Shown: piece by piece, positions 49,904-62,235 of the stretch
Numbering within the stretch: the first letter of the stretch is position 1
How the letters are laid out: the number at the start of each line of letters is the position of its first letter
DNA from: Wuchereria bancrofti
Taxonomy: Eukaryota > Nematoda > Chromadorea > Rhabditida > Onchocercidae
Direction: 5' to 3'
Assembly: GCA_005281725.1 (NCBI GenBank)
Contig: SSBO01000012.1
Location: 19,295,060-19,359,059, forward strand
DNA length: 64,000 nucleotides
Translations under genes and position numbers: made by a program
Notes under the pieces: generated by a model
Database searches by the model: none
Told to the model about the DNA's origin: nothing
The model's input: only the letters and a program-made list of their open reading frames with translations

Positions 49904-52900
49904 TTAATCGCTACTAAGTTGCATTTCGTAATCTTCATCGCTATCAGTCTCAATCACTTTCTTGTTACGTTTTTTCTTTGGAACCACAATTAAGTCATCC
50001 TCTATCTTTTCATCCTCGCTGTCATCATCAGCACCGTCATCAACATTGTAATTTACGCGAGTTCTTTGGCGTAAAGGAAGTTCTTTTCGTTCTGATGGTC
50101 CCGCTTCGCCGGAAGTTTCTGGATCTGATTCATTAAAATGCTCCTGCTGCCGGTATTGCTTTTTTTCAACTTTCTGTAAAAGCGAAAAGATTTTAGTAAG
50201 CATCAGACAAAAAATTTACCAGAATTATTTACCACAATTTTTGCAAAATTTTCTTCTCTACATAACATTTGAAATCTATGTAAACATAAAGTACAGCAAA
50301 TATGCATACAGATACACGTTTGATTTAACATGCAGTTATCAAAAATACTAAAAAACTTTTCGATTGTTCGCACACAGTATGTCTACCAATAGCAACGTCT
50401 CTATACGTCAAATATAATCATTAATTATCAATTTAACAAACAAAAAAGCACAATATCGACCGTCACGCTTAATCAAGTTCTCATGGCAAATATTTGGTTT
50501 TCCAGCTATTCTGACTTTAATGTTAACTTCCTAAAGCAGCTCAAGATACTGCAAAGTTATTAAATTTATTTAGAACTGTTCCGCTATTTTAGCTTACGAA
50601 TTGAATTCCTTTCTAGCATAAACGAAACTATCACTGGTATCAAAATCTTCTTGTCCTATCATTTCTGAAATAAATCAAATTCTGTTCATGTGTAAAAAGC
50701 AAACAGTGAATACATACGGGTCCAAAGAAATCCTCCATACGCATCACTGGAGAGGTCTGCTCTTGCTTCGTCTTTTTAATCCTTTCTCGCTTACCACCCT
50801 TTTTAGTCTTTTTATTATCTTCTGCAGCTATACTTCGCCGAGCGTTTTTCTTTTCAATCTACAAAATGCTACATGTGCCATAATGTAAATACTGCCATCA
50901 TACCATTATTATGTCAAATATAGAAATAAAACGACGAGAAAATGGAAGGTTATTTCATCCATTCATAATTAGACTGCTCCATCTCGTCATTTTAAGACAG
51001 TTTAGCAACTTACATCATCTTTGTTAATGATATCTTTCTTCTTATTAGATGGCAAAGCAATAACGCTATTATCACTGCTCTCGTGAACGGATAATTCCTC
51101 GACGATATTATTTTCATCTGACTGATCATCTTCTACAACGAAAAACGACAATTTTAATGACTTAAAAGCAGACTGAAACCCATTCTTGGATGTCACAAAA
51201 CTTATATGCAATTAAGATTTTACCTAGAAAATTCTGTTAGTCACACAACTATCTGATTTTGTTCAGTGTACCATTCTAGTTAATGCATAACTGTATATCA
51301 GATAAGGTTATGAAATGCGGAAAAAGACTTTAGAGAAAATCGCCTCTCATTAAATCACTTGTGAATTTGCTACCTTACTTCACTAGAATTTACGAAAATT
51401 GTACGAGGTCATTAGGTCAATGTATAAGTGCAAAGGTTAGTTTTAAATAATAGAATAAATGGTAACAAGAAAATTCAGTTGACCATTATTTGATTTTCGT
51501 TGCTTGACTTTCACCCCCGATTGACTTTCCTGCCCATCGTTTTCGTCTTGATTGAAAAATTTGCGTACATCAGTTCCTTTTCGCTTTGATTCTTTCACCA
51601 CAGGTAGTTTGCGTCTTCGGTCTTCACAAGCCTTTTTGTGCTCGTATTTTTCTTTTACGGCATCAATTTTTGGAACCACTCGCTCAGCAAATGGATCAGG
51701 TAACACTTCCTGCATATTTCTGAGGTAAAATAGATGAAATTAGGTAAAGCTAAGAGATAGACAAAATAGAGAAAATTAGATAAAGCTGGCAGAAGTACAC
51801 ATATAAAAGAACTTGCAATTTTCAAATTTAAGCGCAAAAGAAAGTGGAGCGAAATGCTCTTAAGTAAGATAATAAAAGAAATACTTTTTCAGGAAGATTT
51901 AATTGAACCACAAGGTTTCCTTTTCTAAATTCGTTAAACATTAATTTCTAAGCATCGAAGTAAGAAGCAGGAATAACGAAATGTAGGAAATAAATTAACT
52001 TGCCCTAACTAAACCAACAGGGGCTTTCTTCCGTTTAACACCGATAACATCAGACTGTAATTTTTTTGCCGCATTCTTAATCTGTATGTCAAGGTCAGCT
52101 TGTTCTTTTGCTTCCTGAAATCAGAAAGTATCCAGCATTTAAAAGGTTCTCTTTTTCTGAAAGCAACTCAAGAAACTTCATAATAGTACTAAAGCCCTAA
52201 ATAACAAATGGGTTTTAATGCAAGTAGTACACTTTTGTTAAGCATCATTATTCTATCCATTATATGAAAGCAATTCAAATTAAATGATTTCGCTTACCGA
52301 CAAAGTAATACACATATACGATACCTGTTTCTCAAGTTCGGCAAGAAAACAATTCAAATCATTATTCCAGAGATCTGCCCAAGTCATTTCTTCCAATGAC
52401 TAAAAAATATTTCTTTAAACATTTTTTAACACAACTTTTTAAGCGGATCATTTTTAATAAATTGAACTTCGAGGAACTCATCAAAAAACAATAGCAAATT
52501 TTGTTTAGAATAAAACTTTCACTTTCTTGACACATATGTAGTTCGATTAAAGATTTATATGGTCTCATTTCATTTTATTATATATCATAATACTTTAGAA
52601 AATATTACTTGTACTTATAGAAACAAGTCAAGTATTCCTCATAGGAAGTCGCAACTGCTAAAAATGGAACTTATGCTAAAATAATAGGACATTTGCAAAA
52701 CATACCCTAAGTTCAATCAGTTTTGCTTCACTTTCCCTCAACAGCTTATCTTTTTCCTCTTCGGAAAGTTTCAAAATTGCCATACCCACCAAGTAATCGT
52801 AATCACTTAATTTGCTGGCCAGCTCCTTACTTTGGTGCGCATCCTGCCGAAAAAATGTTAATTACTGACTTTAACAAAATAAAAAATTAACTGCTTACAC

Positions 52901-53854
52901 ATCAGTAAATCATAAACTTGACTTTAAAACTAAATTAACCTCTTCGTTCTCTTCTTGCTCCTCTTCATCTTCATCTTGTGATATCTCACCCGACATTATT
53001 AACTCCTGCTTCTTCCTCTCCTCTTTCCATTTCTTGACTGGATCCGGCTTGAAGCTCATTTTTATCAGCTGCTCAACAATTGCAGCTTTTCGCTTGTTTT
53101 CAATTAATATTTCTCCTTTTATTTTAGCCAAAATAAATCTTGCCTGAATTTAATAACTGGTCATGTTTCCTAAATCTAACAAGCTGAATGAATTAAAGAA
53201 TGAATGATTTTGACTTCAATTATTACGAATTCTTTAGCGGAAGTTTAAAAAATTTCAACATACAACTGTTTCACAATCATAACATGATTGCGCTTGTGTC
53301 AGGTAGTCTTGACAATGTGTTTTAAAAGCTGTGTAAAACAGATTTCAATATGGTTATATAACTTAATTGAAAATAAATTTTTGAGAAAAAAATAACTTAT
53401 TTGAAAAAGGAAGCAAAAACAAATTACTTGATTTGAGAGTCGCTCGCTTTGTGCTCGTAACAAGCCTTCTTGAAAACTTTTGCGCTCGATATATTTCTTC
53501 TTACGTATTTCAAAGAATTCTTTACAAATATCAGTAACGTTTTCAAACCGTCGTAAATATCCAAATGGATCGAAGAGCACCTGGCAAACATAATTATGAT
53601 GTTCACTGGATCTATGAAATACAAGGGAAAACACTTGTAAAATATAAAAAAGCATTTTTTTTTTAATCTAAAACCTTTCAACATTCAACCAAAGTAGGAT
53701 GATAAGGTAATGCCATACCATTGAAGTAGTGTTAATAACAGATTGTAACTTGAAAACTTTGTGAAGGCCTTCTTCTTTAGACGCTCGCAATTTATCACTA
53801 TTCATTTTGATAACAAATTTAACAGTTGTATCAGTATGATATTCTTTGAAATCC
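49904..53854 (-). CDS. top-2: top-2 C-gate coiled coil and C-terminal domain exons
   Basis: Exons 53719-53854 to 49904-50173 encode residues 1005-1526. [17 protein letters not shown] and [10 protein letters not shown] lead into the long coiled-coil C-gate ([19 protein letters not shown]). An acidic patch ([12 protein letters not shown]) follows at about 1160. [15 protein letters not shown] marks the conserved end of the core. The last four exons are a fast-evolving Lys/Asp/Glu/Ser-rich tail ([21 protein letters not shown]) typical of the nuclear-localised regulatory C-terminus. A 67-nt exon-like block between the last two exons is listed separately. Confidence 0.9.
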
Positions 53855-56800
53855 CTGAAATATTGATAATCATTATTCATAAAACCCATTTACACAGCCA
53901 AAAAACTAATAAAACCTTTATAAATGCACCCGCTTATTTTATTTTTCGAATCAGTTTTTAGCAGCTAGCAATTAGAAAATGTGCCGAACTTATGTTTCCG
54001 GTTTCAAACCGGTCCACTCAACATTCATCTTTCATTTAAATTTCAAGCACAATAGGACAATAGAACAACAAAGAGGAACTTCTACCGAACATGAAAATTT
54101 AAGACGATAATGTCGAACATCAAACTCCGGAATAAAGCTTTTTTCCTGTAGTAACTATTTAATATTTCCAATTGGTACTTAAACCTGCAGCACAAAATGA
54201 AGTTTGCCATATCCTTGACCAAGAACTCATTAAAAGATTGTAATTTTAGAAAAGGACTAAAATTACGTTATGACTGCTGGTTGCTTATCATTTCCATCCA
54301 TCATGGGTACTAGTACCGTCTCTTTATAAGTTTGCGTCCAAGTACGAATTGGTAATTCAGTTATTTCAATAGTTTCATTATTAATAACTGCCACTTCACC
54401 ATTACAAACAAATCGTTGATCGTCAAGCTGTTCTATAGTACCACGAAAATGTTTGTACCATGGTATCTACAAACATTATTATTTGACAAGAATTGAATTT
54501 GCGACATTTGAACTTTTTTTGTATTAAAAAGAGAAAAGTAAATTATACAAAACGATGCTTAGGTATGCATGCAAACTGCAACGAATTCCAAATATTCAGT
54601 AGTATTAGGAGTTAATCAACAGAAAGTATGATATGTATAAAATGACAGGTGGCTGCTTATCTTTCTACTTCTTGAATTTTCCTTACCAAAGGTTTCGGCT
54701 CTTTCCCATCAATCAAAGCGCGCATATTATCCACTATTTCACGTGGATTATAGCATGGTACTTTTGTAGACCAAGCAGTACCGATACCTTCTGCACCATT
54801 AACTAATACGGTAGGAATAACTGGGCAGTACCTCAAATAATTTTCATGAATAAAAAAAATCTTCGATTGCAAAAAATTCTCTCATGGCTCGAAAATTCAG
54901 AAAAATTTTGAAATTCCATTAACCGCTAAACCCCCAATTATGAGTCAACTTACAATAACCGTGGAAAAGATCAACACTGCATCACCGGTTACTAAGAAAA
55001 TAATAAGACAACTAATTAAATCAAATCATACCATTCTGGTTCGATCTTCTGATTTTCTTCAAACAAGAAGCGAAGAACGTTTTCATCAATAGATGGGAAT
55101 AATGCTTTAGTTACCGGGCTAAAATTATTTTGGATATAAATTACGTGATATTTATATGCTATAATTTTAATATGTTTGTAGAAATAGGTGCACGATTTTT
55201 TTCATGAGATATATAGTATGCTTCAAATCATAAAGCAAAATAGAGATGCAAAAATAAGTGCAAAAATAACGGGGAAAGTCGAACTATAAAAAGCAGAAAT
55301 GTTTACAAAGTGTCCACATTAACAATCGAGGATCTGCTTACTTGAGTTGAGTGAAGATATAACGTGGACTAGCGCTATCTTTGCCACCTTGCAAACGTGT
55401 ACCAAACTGTCCAATTGGCAACAAAAGGTTGATATTGTTTGAGCCCACAAAGTCTTGTGCTAGATTCACAATCGTTGACATTAGCGATGCCTGCAATATT
55501 TTTGAAGTGTTCCGGCATGCTAAGTACTGTTACGAGATATTGTAAAGCTAGAAATTCAATTTAATTAGAAGTTCTAGACGTGAAATTTAATTGGTCATTA
55601 AGCGAGTTAGAACCGACGCTGTAACCTCGATAGTTTACAGACATAATCTTCTGATTACAACAGCCTGATTTCCAAGCCCAAGAGTCAAAAAGTTTCAATA
55701 TTTTTAAACGCAAGATTATCGGAACTTCTAAAATATAATGCATAAGGATTCTCAGTGTGAAAAGGACCCTGCAAAAAAGACTGTAACTCAAACTATGTTG
55801 TACTATCTAATTCCTGTTTTATTTTTTCCCCTTTCTCCTATATTACAATAATAGCTTCCTTAACATTCGGAAGTGATGGGTATCTATTAGACGATACCGT
55901 GTGCAACGCTAAATTTTGTTGAAATTCTCTGAAATCTTAAAATAACATTTATAAGTTTTGAGAAACTTGACATAAAAAAAAAAAAAAAAAACTAACTTCG
56001 CCGTGATGATAAGCAGACATTTCACCCACAGCACCAGCTAATTGAGCTACTTTCACTTCTTTCTTATCCGCCCGTTTAAAGCACGTAAACAAAACCTTAA
56101 AAAATAAAGAGTCACTCAAAATTATGATAATAAGACTATATAAATAATCAAGTGAACAATTAAATTGAAACTCACATAATCTATCAGCAAATTAGGACCC
56201 ATTTAAAGAACTTACTACACCTCTAATGTAGATCGTCACATAACTACTGTATTTACCTTTCGCTGTCCAGGTTTCAAACCATCCACCAAACTTGGAATCG
56301 ACCTTTCGTTATCACAATTCGAAAAAAGGACAAGCTCCTTATTGACGAAATCTTTAAACGAAACAACATGGGTGTTTTTATCATACAAATATTCCTCCGT
56401 TAAACCATCCTCTCGACGATTTCTCCGTTCCTGAACATGTAAGACCATTGAACTGCTTTTAAAATCCTCTTTCTACTGCAGTTAACCACAGTTTCTCAGT
56501 GCTTCGGAAAGATTACAACATGCTACAAATGATGCATCTTAAATATTTTTCATTGAATGACAGTTTATCTAACAAGAAAAGTTATCATTCTAACATCTTT
56601 TTAAACGGAGACCAATAAACATAACATACAGCCATCCAGTTTGTAAGCCATATTTTCCGTTCTTCAATCTTTTTCTTGCTAAAAGCCATATCCAATGCCT
56701 GATCATCTTCTTCACCACTATATTTGAATTGTATTCTATGCCTTCGCATATCCATAAAATACTCCTTCGCTTCTTTCGATGTGGAAGTACCCAAACCTGT

Positions 56801-59800
56801 AAAAAGCTGTCCATAAGAGAATGAAGGCATTAGCTGTTACCTTTCGTATTTGCAACGGATCTGAAATGGAAAAGAAAATTTTTGAAATTTAAATATCTTT
56901 CAGTTTCATTGCGCGTTGAACATACCTTTGTAGTATTTAATTCGATATGTTTTCCAATTTTCTGTATCGTTAAGCCACTCTCTGTATTCTGGTAATGAAA
57001 AAAATGAAATCTCTTCCTTGCCTTTCGTTGCCTACAATTTGATAAATGAGCAGGATTTTACATCTTGATTTATAAATGTGAAATTCAACACTCAAAAATC
57101 TCAGACCTTGACAATTGGAGTAATGAATTCCTCAACGAAATTTCGTCTAACCAATGCTGGCCAATTATAATGGATGAAATTGATAACCAGTCCTTTGATA
57201 TGTGATCCATCTTGATCCTGAAGTAATAGATTCGGTTTACTTCTAAGTTGGTTGTTGGCAAGTATACGATGACGCAAAAACTTTTTTTTTTTTTTATTTT
57301 TGCTTCATCAACCCTTCTTTTTAAAAAAACTTTCGGTCCCAAAAGCAATCTTAGACTGGCAAACTTGTCTACATCAACATGCTAGCATATTAGGATATAA
57401 AACATCATTAACTTTAAGGATTTAAAAAGAAAAAACTGTGGAAATATGCCATAATCATATTAATTGTTTTCCATCTGGCAGAAGTAATCTTATTCTATCC
57501 AAAAAAAATGACAACAATTAAAAATTTGACCACTTCAGTGGTTTCCTATCGTTATTATTTCCTAGAAAAGAATCTGACTACAAAAAAAATTCATTTGAAT
57601 AGAATTTCTCTTTTGATAACGAAACTTTTTTTCCGAAAATTTACGTAACTCCACAGAACAAACCTGATCGGCCATAACCATAATTTTGCCATATCGTAGA
57701 GTTTTCATATCCTCATCTTTGTCATATTTTAAACGATACTGCAAACCAATAATTTTCAGAAGAGCGTTCACTTCAGCGTTCTCCATTATCTGGAAAAATT
57801 TACTCATATATTGGGAAATAAAATTTTGATGTATGTTTCATGAAGTATTTGGTAATATTTCTTCTTTTAATCTAACCGATTACCTGTTTATGATTGCCTT
57901 CTCGAACATTAAGCATTTTACCACGAAGAGGAAACACACCGTACTTATCACGTCCAACAACACCGAGACCTGAAACAGCCAACGATTTGGCTGAATCACC
58001 TTCTGTAAGAATAAGCGTACACTGTGCCGAATTTTTCGTACCAGCATCGTTAGCATCTTCTAGTTTTGGCACACCCTAAATGAGCTAATTTTAATTTTGT
58101 TTCACTAAAAGTTCGAACTAAAAATAGAACCGAATGGTAAAAATAGATAGAATAAAACGACTGGTTCATCATTTTACAACAGCATCCATCTTAATTAAAC
58201 ATAACTTTCTATCTTTCGCATTTAAAAATAACATACTTTTAATTTGCTGGTCTTTTTAGACGAACACTTCTTATCTAATGTTTCCTGTTGCTTGAATCGT
58301 ACCCATGCCATAATTGCTTCTACAATTCCACATTTCATTGCTGCTTGAATAAATTTCTCGGAAAGCTCACATGTTGAACCAAAACTTTTCGACTGCAACG
58401 TCATCGTTTCCTTTGTTTGAGAATCAAATGTTGGATTTTCGATAAGTGCATTAACAAATATCCACATGTGATTCTTGATCTGAAATATACAGAAAACCCA
58501 AAATTGTTTAATTATTGGGTATAAAATGCATATGGTAAAGCGACTTACCGAAGAGGTAAAAAAAGTAATCGTCATAAACTCATTTTTTCTAGATAAATCA
58601 TGGGCATTAATTCCCGGCCTCTGCACCAAGAAAATAGTCCTTTTTTTTGTTTGAATAAATCAAAGCTAGCTATAAAAATCACTGGAAGCTAAAATTACCT
58701 GAAAGGGCTTTACATTAATGCCGCCGCTTTTGCCAATTTTCTTTTTGATTACATCAATTAATTTGCTCGCAATCTGATCCACAACATAATCAACGTGTCG
58801 ACCTCCCTAGAAATTAAGTAAAAATTAAACAGAGTATCTTCTTTCCCTTCATTTTTTTATCGAGATATCTTAACATGTTTCTGAAGTTTTATAAAAACGT
58901 CTTTTACTAATATGTTCTTTTAAGAAGGCATATTTCATCCTTTTTAACTCATCCTTCACTTTTATTTTTGAATTTCATATTAAGAACATATTAGTAAAAG
59001 ACGTTTTTATAAAACTTCAGATTTCCAAAAACTATCTATATTAGAAGAAAAAGAAATACCTTTGTAGTGGCGATACTGTTTGTAAATGAGACTTGCTGAA
59101 AGCCTTTATCTGAAACTGTAAGTGCCACTTCCCAACGTGAGCTAACTGATTCATAAACTACTTTATATGCTTCACCATTACTGTCGACATTGTGTTTCAC
59201 GTACTGTTCTACATACTGCTTGAAGCCTTGCACCTAGATTTTGATAAAAACATGCCTTAAACAGAATGCATTTTAAACCATAAGAGAACCTAAGATACAG
59301 ATCGCCTATGAATCAGAAAGAAAAAAATTTCGAAGTAGCTAGGCCTCGTATTACTATCACTTATGACAGTATGAAAATTATTCATTTAATGGAAATGATG
59401 AGATAAATACTAAGCAAATAGAACTCGCAAAACATTTTCAGAAACATACAGGAATCTGTTTATTGTTAAGGAAGACTTTTACACCACGTGTTGAACCAGC
59501 AATATCATAAGCCCTGCGACACATTAGTGCCACAATATCATCATCCAATTCAGTCATTTTAAATTTCGCCAAATCTGGCCTGAACGTTACACGTGTAAAA
59601 TCTTCTCTGCTGCTGGTCGTTATCTTTGGTTCTCCATCTTTTGACATATTATTAACCCACGTCTAAAATTCAAGAAAAATATGATCGCTTAAATTAACAT
59701 GAGTTTCGGATCTCTATTTGGATGGCGATTTGAAACGAAAGATTTAAAGACCTGTTTGAAAACTTTTCCATATTCACTGGCAGAAGTTTCTAGCGTGAAT

Positions 59801-61744
59801 TCTTTACTAAATATATTACAAAGTTTTGCACCATAACCATTCCGACCGCCTATAACATAAATTTAAAAAAAAAGAAAAAAAAACGTAAATTATGCACAAT
59901 AACTGCATGTAAATCTGTGTATATTAGATTTTCATTTCTCGTATTTTTAACTTTACTATTAAAGAGTTTTTGGAAATAGAAAACATTTCTGTGCCACATT
60001 CAGTACCATTGATAATAAAAATTTCTATACCCTAAAATGAAAACCACAGGTTATTGCAACGTGAAATAGATTGGCTTAGCAATCCGATCTATCTCACTTC
60101 CAAATGAATACCCGTCTTATTGATTGCGAAAAAAATTACAAATCTACCTGTAACTTTCCGCTCGCTATCGTCATAATTTGACGATGTAAGTAGGGTACCA
60201 AATATAAGTTCAGGAACGTACAATTTTTCAATTTTATGTAGAACGACTGGAATACCCCTGCCATTGTTGTATATACTAATTTCATTTTTCTCTCTAAAAA
60301 TGCCCAGAATTATTTTATCAATTACCAATTCCCTTGGAGGATTAAATAAGTTATCTCGCTGAATTCTAGTTCAGCTTAAGGATCAGGATTCAGACGGCTC
60401 TAACTTCTTTTTCAAAACATCAAAAGATATGTTGCTAAGCATCATCACCAGTATTTACTTCTCATTTATTAAATATTTTAAGAAATCACTACCACACTAC
60501 AATAACAACTTTTATTTGTCAATAATTACTATCAAAACTGCTAAATGTTCATTACCGCTTGTTTTTTTTTTTTATATATATATTTATAATTCTAATCACT
60601 TTATCGCTCTAGATGGAATGATAAGAATCAATAAAAGTCTGAAGTGATTATCAACTTACTTGTTAATATTGACTTTAATAAGATTCATTTTCGGATCACG
60701 TTGCTTGTTATCAGCAGCATTCACCAATATTTCATCGAATATCTTGTACAAACCCGGCACATATGAGATTTCACGTTGAACTATTCGATCAGTTTCAGTA
60801 TCGTATACCCACATTGGCTATAGTTTTCGGTAACTGCTTTTGCATTTATTAAAAATTTAGAAGTTTAAATTTATCGAAGATAATGAGTGAAAATGAATTG
60901 TACCGACATACCAATTTTCGAAATTTATTTAGTAACTCAGCATTCCTGGAAAAAACTTTTGCGGACCGACTGGTTTCTTTTGAAGACAAACAAGACCATT
61001 CACGAGTAAACAAACGTAATACACTTACAGTTCGATCCGTATATTCCACGGAACCAATATATGTATCCGGTCGTAGTAGGATATGTTCAAGTTGTGATTT
61101 CTTCTGGTATATTTTTTCAATGCTTAGTCGTTTCCCTTTATTTTCCTTCTCTTCCTTTTCTAAATCCATGAAAACATCCATTGGATCTTCTGCAGCTGTT
61201 TCTACTGCTGTAAAGAAAAATGAAGTGAACGTTCTAATATAGAAATTGGAGTTTAGCAAAAAAAGCTTTAATTATGTTCATTGTGAGAGCAGAACGAACT
61301 GATATCATCTGCAACTTACATGGTTTTTCAGCTTTTTTCTTTTCAGCAGGTTTTACTCTCTTAACGGATGCCTTTTTGCTTAGTTTTGGTGGTGATGGCG
61401 GTAAGGTAAATGAATCATCATCCAAATCAATTGACTGAAACGAAAAGTGCTCTATTTTACAAAAGTGAAAGACTGGCTTACAGGCAATACATTATTTGCA
61501 TTCTAGAATATTTCAGTAAGAGTAAATGCTAACAAAATTGCGATCTGATAATCAGTTTCAATTTAATTCAAACGCCCATTCACTAACTCATTAACTGAAA
61601 CTAACACTTCAAGCCACATCTAGAAACCTTAGGACACTTCAAAAGGTTAACGTCAGGAAAATAAAAAAAGTTGCACAAAATCATCAAAATTAATTCCGAC
61701 AATTTTCAGGAATAACTAACAATGACTTCTGATGAGTCGCACAT
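49904..61744 (-). CDS. top-2: DNA topoisomerase II
   Basis: ATP-dependent type IIA topoisomerase that passes one DNA duplex through a transient double-strand break in another; it acts in the nucleus in replication, condensation and segregation. Thirty-one core exons join in frame to 4,581 nt (1,526 residues), close to human TOP2A (1,531). Transcript order: 61721-61744, 61320-61434, 61029-61207, 60660-60817, 60148-60293, 59752-59849, 59450-59662, 59060-59233, 58699-58806, 58237-58479, 57884-58075, 57664-57789, 57107-57217, 56926-57031, 56630-56796, 56257-56430, 55997-56095, 55342-55490, 55032-55118, 54687-54831, 54267-54466, 53719-53854, 53428-53580, 52940-53143, 52706-52843, 52325-52399, 52010-52114, 51484-51709, 51014-51132, 50718-50858, 49904-50173. 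Start MCDSSEVI is a 24-nt exon with a GTTAGT donor, in phase with SIDLDDDSF. All catalytic motifs are intact. The start exon is the least certain part. Confidence 0.95.
50598..50664 (-). CDS. possible frame-shifting (poison-type) exon of top-2
   Basis: Between the last two top-2 exons, TTTATTTCAG and GTAAGC flank 67 nt. One frame reads [20 protein letters not shown], acidic and Ser-rich like the rest of the C-terminal tail. Its length is not a multiple of three. In the phase set by exon 50718-50858 inclusion gives a stop at the second codon (K then TGA), removing the last 89 residues. It may be a poison exon, or a true exon whose neighbour boundary I misread. Confidence 0.3.
54267..58075 (-). 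CDS. top-2: top-2 TOPRIM and DNA-cleavage core exons
   Basis: Exons 57884-58075 to 54267-54466 encode residues 487-1004. TOPRIM has [16 protein letters not shown] (Glu511) and the metal-binding DQDGS (Asp593, Asp595), split by an intron right before D593. [11 protein letters not shown] is intact. [13 protein letters not shown] and [18 protein letters not shown] mark the winged-helix side. [13 protein letters not shown] contains the active-site tyrosine (Tyr855) with its neighbour Arg854. [18 protein letters not shown] and [10 protein letters not shown] follow. The A of MADQDQDG differs from the T in human TOP2, a small difference outside the metal ligands. Exon 54687-54831 uses a TTTGAG acceptor. 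Confidence 0.95.
58237..61207 (-). CDS. top-2: top-2 ATPase (GHKL) and transducer exons
   Basis: Exons 61029-61207 through 58237-58479 encode residues 47-486. [20 protein letters not shown] opens the ATPase domain. The Bergerat-fold motifs follow: [11 protein letters not shown] (Glu135 is the expected general base), NNGRGIPV at 168-175, and the ATP lid [10 protein letters not shown] at about 208-217. [12 protein letters not shown] and [10 protein letters not shown] lie near the end of the transducer. The lysine that contacts ATP in QTKETMTLQ is present. A 72-nt exon-like block sits between 58699-58806 and 58237-58479 and is listed separately. Confidence 0.95.
58549..58620 (-). CDS. top-2: possible 72-nt in-frame cassette exon of top-2
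   Basis: In the intron between exons 58699-58806 and 58237-58479, a GTGCAG acceptor and a perfect GTAAGT donor flank exactly 72 nt. The block is open in the required phase 0/0. It encodes 24 residues ([17 protein letters not shown], then a hydrophobic ITFFTSS). Known topoisomerases II have no residues here: KPFQ joins IKNHMW directly. Inclusion would insert 24 residues into a loop of the transducer domain. It may be an alternative exon or a fortuitous one. Confidence 0.4.
58881..59020. repeat. 39-bp perfect inverted repeat, 62-nt spacer, in a top-2 intron
   Basis: Left arm 58881-58919 begins CTGAAGTTTTATAAAAACG. Right arm 58982-59020 is its exact reverse complement, ending at TTTATAAAACTTCAG. 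No mismatch occurs in 39 bp. The spacer is 58920-58981. It lies in the intron between exons 59060-59233 and 58699-58806, 40 nt from the donor. No transposase gene and no clear target-site duplication are visible. It could be a miniature inverted-repeat element, or it may fold in the pre-mRNA into a long hairpin. Confidence 0.9.
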
Positions 61745-62235
61745 TTTCCAATGAAACCTACTGACTTATAATAAAACCAGCAATTCTTGAAAACTTTTTA
61801 TTTCCAAAATACCTGAAAATAAATAAGAAAAATTTTAAACCTAATTACGTCGTTCACTCTTCTGACAAAGAATCCCACCTCTAAAATAAAAGTATAAAGC
61901 CAGTGACTGAAGCGCGGAAATGTGAAGCATTTGAAAGCTTTGCACGGAGTTAAATAGTTGTCATGTACTTATTTGTTATCAGTTAAGTACTCTGATACTT
62001 AGAATATTTAAGCATGTTAACAATTTACTGTGTTTGAAGAAAGAAATTTGGAGTACTGATTTCAGATAAATGCATGGTTAAACTAAATTCCTAGCAAAAC
62101 GAAAGAGCAATAAAATTAAAATTTGCATGAAATGTTGATTAATTTATGATAATTTAAATTTCAACAGAAGTAATGATTGTATGACAATTTTTCAATTATC
62201 GATTAAATAAAATTTCTCAAGTCAAATTAAGCTGA
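61745..62235. other. upstream region of top-2
   Basis: Presumed 5' UTR and promoter of top-2 on the - strand, possibly bidirectional with the small + strand gene. I can point to no defined promoter element, no clear trans-splice acceptor and no conserved motif. Confidence 0.35.

Noticed and set aside
57894..58079. 61-codon + frame opposite top-2
   Set aside because: It is the antisense shadow of the TOPRIM exon.
60883..61242. 119-codon + frame opposite top-2
   Set aside because: Shadow of top-2 exon 61029-61207 and its flanking intron.
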